A stretch of DNA of 64,000 nucleotides, from positions 3,658,001 to 3,722,000 of the forward strand of contig NC_134443.1 in assembly GCF_030867145.1 (NCBI RefSeq), read 5' to 3'. Under the pieces are notes generated by a model, which saw only the letters and a program-made list of their open reading frames with translations, searched no databases and had not been told where the DNA came from. The position numbers were made by a program, and so were the translations under genes. Source of the stretch: Opisthocomus hoazin. Its lineage: Eukaryota; Chordata; Aves; Opisthocomiformes; Opisthocomidae. Positions 22,346 to 31,860 of this stretch are shown here, piece after piece; position 1 is the first letter of the stretch, and every line of letters starts with the position of its first letter.

Positions 22346-24172
22346 TTACAAGCCCTCCAGCCAGCCTGGCCCGCAGTGCTGGGTATGAGCCAAAACCATA
22401 ATTTTCATAAGGCAATGTAGGCAATCTGGAAAAAAACCCTCCACTTTTTCATGCAACTTGATAGAAAATTTTCCAAGCTGTTTCAGGAAAGGAAATAATT
22501 TGGCTTGGAACTACTGTGTCAAGCATTTCTTACTGGTGAACGTCTAATATTTTTCACCCAAATTTAAAAATTTCCCACAAAAAGCTTAAGCTTTGCAGGA
22601 ACAAAAATCTCTGTCAGGAAGATTCACCCGTTGGTAATCTGCTGCTGTCCAGTGCATATACAGCCTCGTTGCAGAAATTAGATTATTCTGTCATTCTGCG
22701 CATCTACTCGTTGAGGATTATAATCTCCTGTCAGAAGTAACTGAGCATATACTTATAAGATAAGTGACAGTACCACATTTGTGACAGCAAAAAACCCTGT
22801 CCTGGCCCTCTCTATTTCTTGGAAATGGGCCTATTTGCAGGGAGATGTAATTTGAAGTGGTAGAGACCCTGCTCCAGAACAGGAGCGGACACACTTCACA
22901 TGGTGAAAATGGTGCCAAGCTTTGTTTACTTCATGCCTAAGACTGCAGTTGAGTTACTCTTTAAGGATGGCAATTTGTTTTGTGGCAAGAAATGCAGAGC
23001 AAGGTTCTTGTTCTGGAGGTGCAGCAAGGTCAGTAACGGAACCAGCTGAGCAGTCTTGTCGTCTGGGCTGTCCTTCCCCAGCTGACAGCAGGGTTGTGGC
23101 CTTTGACAGATCTGGAGTTATTGTCATTGAAATTAAATACTTCTTTTGTTATTCAGATTAAGGTTTATCTGCAAAGAAAATCTTTTTTACATAACAACTA
23201 GCTTCTATATGTATATTAAAAAAAAGAGATTAAAAGTCCAATGACAAGCCCGCTTCCACTTTTTAATATGGGATGAATATACCTGCTGTCTGCGTGCATA
23301 TATCTTAGGCCATAAACCTGGATTAAGCCTTGGCTGCTTCAGTATCCTTTTTAAATATTAGCCAGACATTATTCTTTAGGGTGAGGAGAGGAAAAAAGAT
23401 GTCTTGGAGCAAAATTTCTAGTGAAATTTTCAATTACTTTCTGAGGTTGGGGACAAAGCTATGTGGCTATATCCTTCTGAAATTTCACTTAATGTTTTTT
23501 CTGACAGTGTCTCTGAGCAGTTTTCACTGAGACGTGACCTTTGAGAGCTAAATACTTATATGCTTCTGGTCAAAACACCTGGATGAGTACCCTCGCCACT
23601 CACTTAAGTGTTTACAACTCATTCCCTCTTTACCCCATCTCTTCTCCTCGACAAACTCTGTACAGGTTCCAGTTCAGCCCCTTCTTCCCGCTCTTGAGTC
23701 TGGCAGGCAGCTCCCACCGTAGGTTGAATCTTGGTTACTGCAAGTGCTTCCTCTCCTCTTGGCGCTCCTACCATCCCATCCCTTGGCCTGTTTGACCTCA
23801 GATGGCATCTGATGTCATTCACACATCCTCTCTCCTGCAGTTCTTGGGGTTGACTTGCTGTCTTGGGATCCCATCATTTTTTTCTCCATAAGACTTCTAG
23901 AAAGTACTATGATTCCCAATTTCAATGCGATACTCTGTTTGTGGAGAAAAATGTGCCTTTTCTTCCTCCTCATTGCTGTCTTTTTGTGGCATAATTGTGC
24001 TCAGCTACTTCAAATTGGCCATCCAACACCTGGACCCGCTGCTTCTGAAGGTGAGACAGGGTAAACTGAAGTTCCAGCATACGAGCTCTTCACTTTCAGA
24101 TCCATATGAAACCAGGCAGGGCCTCCTTTATATGTAGCATATTAAGTAAGAGGAAGGAAGAGAGCTGTCTGA
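22346..24172. other. Unassigned non-coding sequence
   Basis: AT-leaning, non-repetitive DNA. I see no frame above about 85 codons, no tRNA-like fold and no recognisable transposon end. Short frames have no family resemblance. Confidence 0.5.
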
Positions 24173-24472
24173 AAATACTGGCCTCCAATTTTTCTCGCCT
24201 CTACTTGCCCTCTGGCCTCCCACCCCTTTTCAGCCTCCAATTCTTCTGGCCTCTACCTCCCACTGGCCTCCCACCCCTTTTCGGCCTCCAATTTTTCTGG
24301 CTTCTACCTCCCTCTGGCCTCCCACCCCTTTGCAGCCTCCAATTTACTGGCCTCTAGCTACCCACCAGCTTCCCCCCCCCCTTTGCAGCCTCCCATTCCT
24401 TCGCAGCCTCCAATATTTCTAGCCTCTACTTGCCCTCCAGCCTCCCACCCCTTTTCGGACCCCAATTTTTCT
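24173..24472. repeat. Pyrimidine-rich minisatellite, period ~51 bp, about 5-6 copies
   Basis: The word gcctccaat recurs at 24181, 24233, 24284, 24335 and 24406, and a diverged copy lies near 24457. Each is followed by ttctggcctctac and ctcccacccctttt. Spacing is 51-53 bp except for one short 18-bp step at 24388-24406. The last copies carry a C-run (24372-24381), consistent with slippage. The open frame across it is a by-product. Confidence 0.85.
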
Positions 24473-25639
24473 GCTGATTATTGAATAGTGAAATAACATA
24501 GTCCTCTTTAAACCCATTCAGATTTTTGGCTAGCAAATGTTATTTTACATAGTGCATCTCCTCTGTATCTGAAGTCATTTCAATGTGTGTTACCAATTTG
24601 TTTATTTTCCGCAACTGTGATTATTGCTATAGTTCATGAGCTTGTATCTTCTGTTCTTTTTTTTTTTTTTTTTACACTGATGTGTTATTTGACAATTTAT
24701 CACTAAAGAGAGGTGTATTGTCCTCTTAAGTGCAAAAAGCAATGAGGACATCGAGACTCGAGAAGCATCTAACACGAAGACAGACTACACAAATGACACA
24801 CCACCACAGACAGGCTCGAACTGCCCTCCCTTGCACACACATTGTTGTGCAAGAGTAATCTGCTCCCTTTACCCACCCAAAGGGGTCTATTCCTGCACAG
24901 CCCTCTGCCCTACACTAACTGCACAACCCCTCCCTGCAATGCCCAACTGTGGCCCCCTCCTCCCAGCCCCTGTCCCTCAACTTAGCTTTCAGAGGGCCAA
25001 GGGTCTGAATCCATCCTCGACAAAAAGCACATTGGCTAACTGGGATGCTCCTGCATTCGCCAGGTTCTGCTTCGTCATCTGAAAAAAAAAAAAAGAAACC
25101 CACACCCACAGACAGCGTTGACAGTAAGCATCACATTGCCCAATGCCAACCTCTTCCACAACAACCCTCTCCTCAGAAGCACCGGGGTGCTCCGCTCACC
25201 TGCTCATTCCAGAGTCAGACACTATGGCCGTCATTGCTTCTGGTACCTAACATACCAAGAGACACACAGTTACCATTGTGAGAAGTCACCCACCTTATGC
25301 TCCTCCACACTGTCAGCCCAGCTCACCTAACTTTAAAACCCACCCGTGCAATTCTGTTTGGATCCTGCCAAGTTCCTCTTCACCATCTGCAAAAACAGCC
25401 AGTGCCAGCAGAGGCTTGTCCCTCTGCGTCTGCAAAACCAGCATTGAACAGGTCATCCAGATGCTGAGTGATAGCTTATAAAATTCCAGAGGCCTTCTTT
25501 CAATTTAGGAATACCAGCTAGAGTCCAGCTACGGTCTGCCATCAAAAAAACCAACCAATCCAATAGTAAGCCCTACAGATACATGCCTTAATACCTTTGA
25601 GATTCAACCTGTTCAACTACTACTTGAGCAGCCTCTCCT
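24473..25639. other. Unassigned non-coding sequence with homopolymer runs
   Basis: Contains a run of 17 T at 24657-24673 and an A-rich run at about 25081-25095. The plus-strand frames (at most 83 codons) match nothing that I know. No other feature is visible before the GA-rich array begins. Confidence 0.5.
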
Positions 25640-27205
25640 AGATGAAGACAGGACAAAAGGCACAGTCTGCAGGGTGCAGGGGGAAGAATCAATAAATAGG
25701 GACAGAGAGCCAGCCCAAGAGAGACCAGGAAAGGCAAAAGAGTGCATGGGCAACATGGCAGAGAGGGAGGAATTAAAAAAAAAAAAACGGACAAGGAGCC
25801 AGACAGAGGGAAAGGCAGCAATCAGTTGAGAAAAAGCAATGGACCACAGGGCAGAGAGGGAGAAATGGATAAATAGCAACAGGGGACCGGACACAGCGTG
25901 ATGGAGAATGGAAAAAAATAGCAGCAGGCTCCAGGGAAGAGGGAGGAATAAAGGAACAGCGACTGGGAGCTGGACAGCGAGACATGGAGGAAAAAAAACC
26001 CAGTGATGGGCTACAAGACAGACAGGGAGGAAACAAACAGCAGCAGAGAGAAGGACATTCCAATAGCATGGGACTACAAGACAGAGAACGTGGAATTAAA
26101 ACACGGAGAGAGGGAGCCTGACAGAGAGAAAGACCGAGGAAAAAATCCAGACAGGCTACGGGGGGCAGAGCAAGGGATTAAAAGCTGGGGACAGGGAGCC
26201 GGACAGAGAGAGATGGAGATCACCGGCAACAGCGGTGGGTGCAAGAAGAAGAGGTAGGAATTAATAAACATGGACAGGGAGCTGGACAGAGAGTAATGGA
26301 GAAAGGCAAAAATAGCAGTGGGGTACAGGGCAGAGAGGAAGAACTAAAAAAACAGGGGCAGTGAGACACAGAGAGAGGGAGAAAACAAAGAAGCAACGGG
26401 TTATGTGGCAGAGAGGGAGGAATTAAAAAATAGGGATGGGAAGCAATAAAAAGTGAGATGGAGAAGGGGGGGACAATATGACAGGTGACAGGATGGAGAG
26501 GGAGGAATTAAAAGTGAGGTATGGGAGCTGGGAAAGGAGAGGCGGAGAAAGAAACAGAATCACAGCATGGTATGGGGCCGAGGAGGAAGAAGCTGAACAA
26601 CAGGGACAGGGAGCTGGACAAAGAGCCAGAGAAAGAAAAAATATGGATGGGCTACAGGACAGAGAGGGAGGAATGAACAAATGGGGATCCACAGTCAGGT
26701 AGAGAGAGATGGAGAAAGAAAAAACAGCCAGGGGCAACAAGGCAGAGAGAGGGAAGAAAGCAAAAACAGGGACCTGGACAGAGAGACGACGAAATACAAT
26801 GATAGCGATGGGCTACAGGGAGGAATGCAAAGACAGGGATGAGGAGCCAGACGCAGACCAACACATACAGGCAGTACAGCAACAGCTAGAGGGCAGAGAG
26901 GGAGGAATTAAAACACAGCGACAGCGAGCAGTGGAGGGAGACGGATAAAAGGGGGGGGGGGGGCAGAGAAAGACAGGCTACAGGGAAGAGAAGGAGGACT
27001 TAAAAAATTGGGATCCAGAGCTGGAGAAAGAAGTAGCATTGCCACAGGCTAAAGGGCCCAGAAGGACAAAATTGAAAACCAGGGAGTGGGAGCCAGCCAG
27101 AGAGGGACAGAGAAAGGAAAAACCACGATGGGCTCCAAGACACAGAGGGAGGAATTTCAAAAAGGAAGGGACCAGGAGCCATACAGAGACAGAGAAAGGC
27201 TGTCT
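25640..27205. repeat. GA-rich degenerate tandem array, period ~83 bp, ~19 units
   Basis: A unit containing gggacagggagc, gacagagagagatggagaaa, agcgatgggctacaggg and cagagagggaggaatta repeats about every 80-90 bp. The gaggaatta-type word is seen near 25767, 26090, 26254, 26419, 26502, 26671, 26902 and 27152, with degraded versions between. Pronounced purine skew lies on the plus strand. A run of 13 G (26951-26963) lies inside one unit. The unit order (gggac, agaaagaaaa, gatggg, ggaatta) parallels each half of the 165-bp A-rich unit. Open frames on both strands are compositional by-products. Confidence 0.88.
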
Positions 27206-27215
27206 GATGGCTGGA

Positions 27216-27772
27216 AACATATCCCGTGCCCCACGCCACCACCTGGAACACCATCCTAGGCCTTGAAAAGCAAGTGCTGTGGAGACATGGCACCCCAGAA
27301 AGAATTAAGTCAGACAGCGCGACTCATTTCCAAAACAACCTCATAGACATCTGGGCCAAAGAGCATGGTATCGAGTGCATGTATCACATCCCCTATCATG
27401 CACCATTCTCCAGGAAAATCAAACGATACAATGGACTGTTAAGAACTACACCAAGAGCAACGGGTGGTGGGACTTTCAAATAGTGGAATATGTGTTTAGC
27501 AAAGGCCACCTGGTTAGATCTACCAATCGAGCTGGCCTCGCCCCATCAAAACTTCCACATACTGTAGAAGGGGATAAAGTCCTCGTAGTACACATGAAGA
27601 ACATGTTAGGGAAGACGGGCTGGGTTAGTCCTGCCTCAGGCAAAGGCAAACCCATCTATGGGACTGCTTTTACACAAGGACTTGGGTGTGCTCGGTGGGT
27701 GATGCAGAAGGATGGGGAAATCCAATGTGTACCTCATGGGGATTTGATTTCGGGTGAGAGTAGCCAATAAAT
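27216..27772 (+). pseudogene. ERVL-like retroviral integrase fragment, broken
   Basis: The translation from 27226 resembles the end of a retroviral integrase core, with a GTPERIKSD block followed by a His-Phe and, further on, a PYHAP block. The Asp at residue 30 of this frame fits the second catalytic Asp of the D,D-35-E triad. The residue 36 positions later, where Glu is expected, is Lys, so the active site is lost. The reading then moves to another frame (27375-27770), which carries C-terminal-like sequence (TVEGDK, GKTGWVSPASGKGKP) and stops at 27770. The first catalytic Asp, the zinc-binding region and all upstream pol sequence are missing: the GA-rich array ends directly before it. An old, non-functional endogenous copy. 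Assignment to ERVL rests on family resemblance and on the LTR that follows. Confidence 0.8.
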
Positions 27773-28285
27773 TAAATCATATGATGTTAATTGCTAAATA
27801 ACCCTGTCACTGTATGTCATCACTACTATAGTTGCTATAAGCCATATCAATGGTATTACAGTAAGAATCATCCAAATTAATGAAGGATCAACTTTGATGA
27901 AATGGAGCAAAGTGCAGCAGTGATGGAACTACAGCTGGCTTCAGCAGCTGGCATCCAGCAACTTCCTCAAGACCGACATCTTCAACCCACAAACCATGGG
28001 CATGGGCCACGTCAGACACACCTGCCGCGAGCTCTGGGTGCAGCAGGTGACCATCCAATACCACACATCACCTCTCCTGCCCTGAAAAGGCTTATGACAG
28101 GTGGAACCCAAAGTCATGGATTAAATGAACTCAATGGACATTTTAGAGGGTTGGCCCATAGAGTAAGGGAACGACATCTCTGTGTGTGTGTGTATATATC
28201 TCAAAGACAGGAAAAGTGGTGGTGATTAATTGGAAAGCGTAAGATCTGGGCATGAAGTAGATGGTATAAAATAAGCGATGGATAA
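27773..28285 (+). mobile_element. Non-coding 3' internal region of the ERVL-like element
   Basis: About 510 bp separate the broken integrase from the LTR. No envelope-like frame is present, as expected for the ERVL class. A short TG/TA microsatellite lies at about 28176-28199, followed by purine-rich sequence running to the LTR. The order of integrase, non-coding region and LTR makes one 5'-truncated element running on the plus strand. Confidence 0.6.
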
Positions 28286-28680
28286 CATCCTGGGTTCAGC
28301 TGGGATAGGGTTAATTTTCACAAGAAGCTGGGAGGGGACACAGCCTGGACAGCTGACCCAAACTAGCCAAACAAACAGGATATTCAACACCATGTGACAC
28401 TATGCTTGGTATTTAAGTGGGGGAGCTGGCCAGGGGCTGCTCCTGAGCGGACTGGGCATTGGACGGTGAGAAAATTGCGCTGTGTATACCCTGCTTTTGT
28501 GTATTCTTTTTATAAGTATTAATTTTTTTACCTCTTCCTTTGCTGTTCTGTTAAACCGTCTTTATCCCAACCCCTGAGGTTTGCCTTTTTCTTCCATTTC
28601 TCCTCCCCATCCCACTGAGGGGGACGAGCGAGCGAGTGACCGCATGGTTCTTTGTTGCTGGCTGGGACTAAACCACGACA
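28286..28680 (+). mobile_element. 3' LTR of the ERVL-like element
   Basis: The 5' edge is near 28286-28291 (tgggttcagctggg) and the end is ...aaccacgaca at 28680, a conventional CA terminus. A TATA-like tatttaag lies near 28411 and a gttaaaccgtctttatc block, typical of this avian LTR group, lies near 28550. At about 395 bp it is shorter than related LTRs that I recall, suggesting internal deletion. No matching 5' LTR lies upstream. The bases flanking the ends (catcc and caacg) do not form a duplication, as expected if the 5' part of the insertion is gone. Confidence 0.75.
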
Positions 28681-30455
28681 CAACGGGAGCGTGTCCTGTA
28701 TTGGCAAGTCTGCAGTGCAGCATGCTCATACTCTGAAAGGTTCAGGAGGGGAGTGTTGGGCTACCCGAATGAGAACACATTTCTCTGCTCCTGCTGAAGT
28801 CATGACATGGTTCAGAGATGAGGCTTGAGCATTGAAGGTAAGCTTCTGTCCAGGGAGGTATATAAGAGGCTGGGAGTCCAGAGAGATCGATGGAGACCTG
28901 GGTCCAAGTGGAAATATGTGTGAGCACAGGCAGTCGCCGACAAACATGACAACTGAGGGCAGGAGCTGAAAAGGAGACAACAAGGAAGAAAGATGCATCA
29001 GCTTGCTCAAATTATGTTTTGTACTGCACCTCAAAACCCAAAGAAACCTACTCCACAATAGACAAGGGCCAGGAAAACAGCCAGTGGCCACTGAAAGTCA
29101 TGCAGCTGGGAAGAAGTAGAATGGTGACATCGCACAGCCCAGTAATGGGATCAAGCTTCCCACTCTCTTGGATTTGAAGGAGGCAACCAGGCAGATGCTG
29201 CTGCCTAGGTCAGCCCAGTTTCCCTGTTTTAGGTTGTACCCCTTGACATATTTCAGACGTGGGAGAGATTCACCCCTAACCATAGACAAGGAAGGGAAAA
29301 GGGTGCAGCTAGGGCATCATTTTTCTCATCCTCATGTGGATATCTCAAAGGGATTCTATGAACTATTGTTCAGAAGGACCTTTCCCCACCACCTCCACCA
29401 ATGGCAAATGATACCCAGATGATTGAGGTGGCAACCGAGGAAAAGAGAATTCCCCTTCTAGTGGGCTCTGTAGTGCTCTCTGCTTCTCTAGAGCAGAACA
29501 ACACCAGAAGCTCAGAGGAAACAAATCAGCAGTTCCTACAATGACCCAGATCTGAATGGATCCGGCTGGTCAAGGACACCTCCTATGTTTATTCACAAGC
29601 TTCACTGGTCCCAACAGCATGCCTGGCTCTCCAGAGCCGAGTGTACATCAGACATCTCCAACAAGCCGCACAGGAACTTCTCTCTGAAGAGTATATGAAG
29701 CGTCCAGGTCAAGCACCCTTCCTCCAAACTTCAGCACGTGTCCACCATAACGAACAGCTGCAGCAGCCTGGAAAAGCCCTCCAGCAGCCTCCACTAAAAC
29801 CCATTCACCTACAAATCCCAGCTGCGCTCACCTGCAGCTCCCCTTTCCTTTCTCACTACTGATAGCAATGAGATTACATAGGAAGTTACATACTAATAAA
29901 TTAGAACACCTGTAAAAGAAAAAGAAGAGTCAATTTGCTACTCAGGAAGATGAAAACCCATGGGGATGTGGAGGTGGTTGCCAGCAAACATGAATCTTCT
30001 AAGTAAAAACATAAAAATAAGAGCAGTTGCAAACAACTTCTTTAAGGTGTAAATTCAGGATAGAGACCTACATTTGGCTGCCCCATATTTGAAAAAAACA
30101 AAACAAAAAGACCACATTCATCACACGAAATATCAACAGAAAGCTCTAAATCACTGCCTAACTATCTGATTTCTACTGGAAAGCACAGTACTTTTCTCAA
30201 GAAGGTATCAAAAATGGGACCCATGAGCAGTGTTGGGGGAAAAAGTGGAGTTAAAACACCTAGCTATTCAGGAGATACCAAAAGAAGTAAGGAAAGGGGA
30301 ATATGATGAGAGAGAGATGCCTTAGAAGGAGAGCACGTGACTGTAATGTGCATCAGCTGTAGAGAGGGTGTCATGAAAAGTCATTACCTTCCCATCTGAA
30401 GCCCTCAGGGGTGTTATAAATGTAACGGATTGGGACCTATAAATGAACATGCATT
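28681..30455. other. Unassigned non-coding sequence
   Basis: No frame above about 121 codons (minus strand, 28726-29091), and that one has no family resemblance. There is no repeat structure and no recognisable transposon end. Confidence 0.45.
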
Positions 30456-30464
30456 AAAATAAAA
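30456..30464 (-). terminator. RNA polymerase III terminator of the tRNA gene
   Basis: Read on the minus strand, two T4 runs separated by one A (TTTTATTTT) begin 20 bases after the last base of the tRNA. Short T runs on the coding strand are the usual Pol III stop in vertebrates. The next T run downstream would be secondary. Confidence 0.7.
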
Positions 30465-30494
30465 GAGACACCTGCCTGGAGATCATCTCTGCCG

Positions 30495-30505
30495 GGACTC
30501 GAACC
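30495..30505 (-). promoter_or_regulatory. B box of the tRNA gene
   Basis: GGTTCGAGTCC on the minus strand, at tRNA nucleotides 53-63, is a perfect match to the Pol III B-box pattern GGTTCGANTCC recognised by TFIIIC. Confidence 0.9.
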
Positions 30506-30539
30506 CGGAACCTCTGGATTAGAAGTCCAGCGCGCTCGT

Positions 30540-30550
30540 CCATTGCGCCA
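30540..30550 (-). promoter_or_regulatory. A box of the tRNA gene
   Basis: TGGCGCAATGG on the minus strand, at tRNA nucleotides 8-18, fits the Pol III A-box pattern TGGCNNAGTGG with one mismatch. Confidence 0.85.
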
Positions 30551-30557
30551 CAGAGAC

Positions 30558-31380
30558 CTCACCATGAGCATGGCATCGGCACCAGAACTGAAAAATCGCG
30601 CACCTCCTGCATCACTGGAGGCGTCTCAACACCCACTCTCACAGCATGGCGCTCAGGCAGCGTGAAAACCCGGTACCCAGATCAATCTCCCTTGCAAATC
30701 AACATCTCTAGGCACCCCTGTCTTCCACAGGGATGGGCAATAATTCTGTGTATGATCTATATCTCGCTCAGTAGCAGGGATGCAGCAAAAACCTGGATGC
30801 AGGCTTGTATCTGCGTCTCTGGCAACCTTTCCGCAGCATCTCTAGCTCGTCTGAGGGCAGAGCTAAATCCCGGAGTAGAGTTAATTGCTGCACCTCCCTC
30901 AGCATCATCACAGCATCCTCACTGCAGAAGCCAAGAGATAAAGATGAGAGGATTTAGCTTACAACACGGAACACTGACAATGATGAAGAAAGCTCTGTTT
31001 GTCATGATGAAAAATGCAGAAACCTGTGGTTTGAGCAGAGAAATAAAAGAAAAAGCAGCTATTGCTTTTATTTTAAGCAAGCCATCAATCCAGGTTTTAA
31101 TGTTTCTCTAGGCACATCTTCCACTGGAAGAAAATTAAGATGACATCAAAACAACAGGAAATATTCTTTTACATCCGCTGAGCTATTGAATAATTGATCA
31201 AACTCTGACAAGATTCCTTGCCGTGAACAAACACATTTTGCATTTCTAAACTGCATGAATTTTAGAGTATCGCTTACTCCCAAACATGCTCTTAATTAGG
31301 GAAAAACATAAAAGGCAAGATGCTAACTGCAATACGACTTGCTTAGAAGAATGAACACTACCTGAGACTATCAACTTTTA
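30558..31380. other. Unassigned non-coding sequence upstream of the tRNA gene
   Basis: This is the 5' flank of the minus-strand tRNA. A 149-codon plus-strand frame at 30662-31111 has no family resemblance and no codon pattern that I would trust. Nothing else is visible. Confidence 0.4.
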
Positions 31381-31860
31381 TCTCAGGGTCGATGTGACCT
31401 GAACACCCAACTATACCAGCTTTTACCGGCTGAGAACACCCCATACCAATGATATAACAATAGATTTACCCTTTGATGGAACCAGGCATATAACCATGGC
31501 CAGAACTGCAACTGACCAGAATCTAGGACAAACATCAGCTGTACAAGACATTGGTTTAGACCAATGAAGATCATCACATCACTGACCATACGTGTGTACC
31601 ACCTGCACAGGACAAGCACTTACTGATCCTGCATGCAACAAGTCCACACCGACTATGTGAGCAACAGCAATCGATTTGCCCACCCCTTAACATGAAAAAT
31701 TTCATTGGTCTATACAACTGTATTGTCATGTATGTAATCCCTGCTTTCCTCTGTATCCACGACCTCCACACATTCGGCTGGGGCACTGCTACGTGCATAG
31801 CTAAAATATAAAAGAATAAAATCCCTTGGTAACTCTATGCAAAGCACCCTTGCCTCCCTC
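31381..31860 (+). mobile_element. Possible LTR-like sequence (low confidence)
   Basis: A TATA-like aaaatataaaagaataaaat near 31803-31822 combines a promoter-like and a polyadenylation-like word, preceded by about 400 bp with the feel of a retroviral U3. I could not define TG...CA ends or a target duplication. It may instead be ordinary intergenic DNA. Confidence 0.25.

Larger units (their letters stand above)
30484..30557 (-). tRNA. tRNA-Arg (anticodon UCU), intronless
   Basis: A 74-nt gene whose full cloverleaf can be drawn on the minus strand. The 7-bp acceptor stem is GTCTCTG with CAGAGAT (one G-U pair) and the discriminator is G. The D stem is GCGC/GCGC. The anticodon stem is CTGGA/TCCAG around loop CTTCTAA, giving anticodon UCU (reads AGA and AGG). 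The variable loop is 5 nt and the T arm is CCGGG-TTCGAGT-CCCGG. CCA is not encoded, as usual in eukaryotes. There is no intron, whereas many vertebrate tRNA-Arg(UCU) genes have one. From memory, the sequence agrees with the intronless Arg-UCU-4 isodecoder of mammals (mouse n-Tr20), which is expressed mainly in the nervous system. Internal promoter elements and a T-tract terminator are intact, so it is probably functional. It has no near-identical neighbour in the window. Confidence 0.97.

Noticed and set aside
25588-27266. Frames on both strands across the GA-rich array
   Set aside because: A low-complexity by-product of an ~83-bp repeat.
27773-28285. Envelope gene of the provirus
   Set aside because: No frame of suitable length or resemblance. 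ERVL elements usually lack one.
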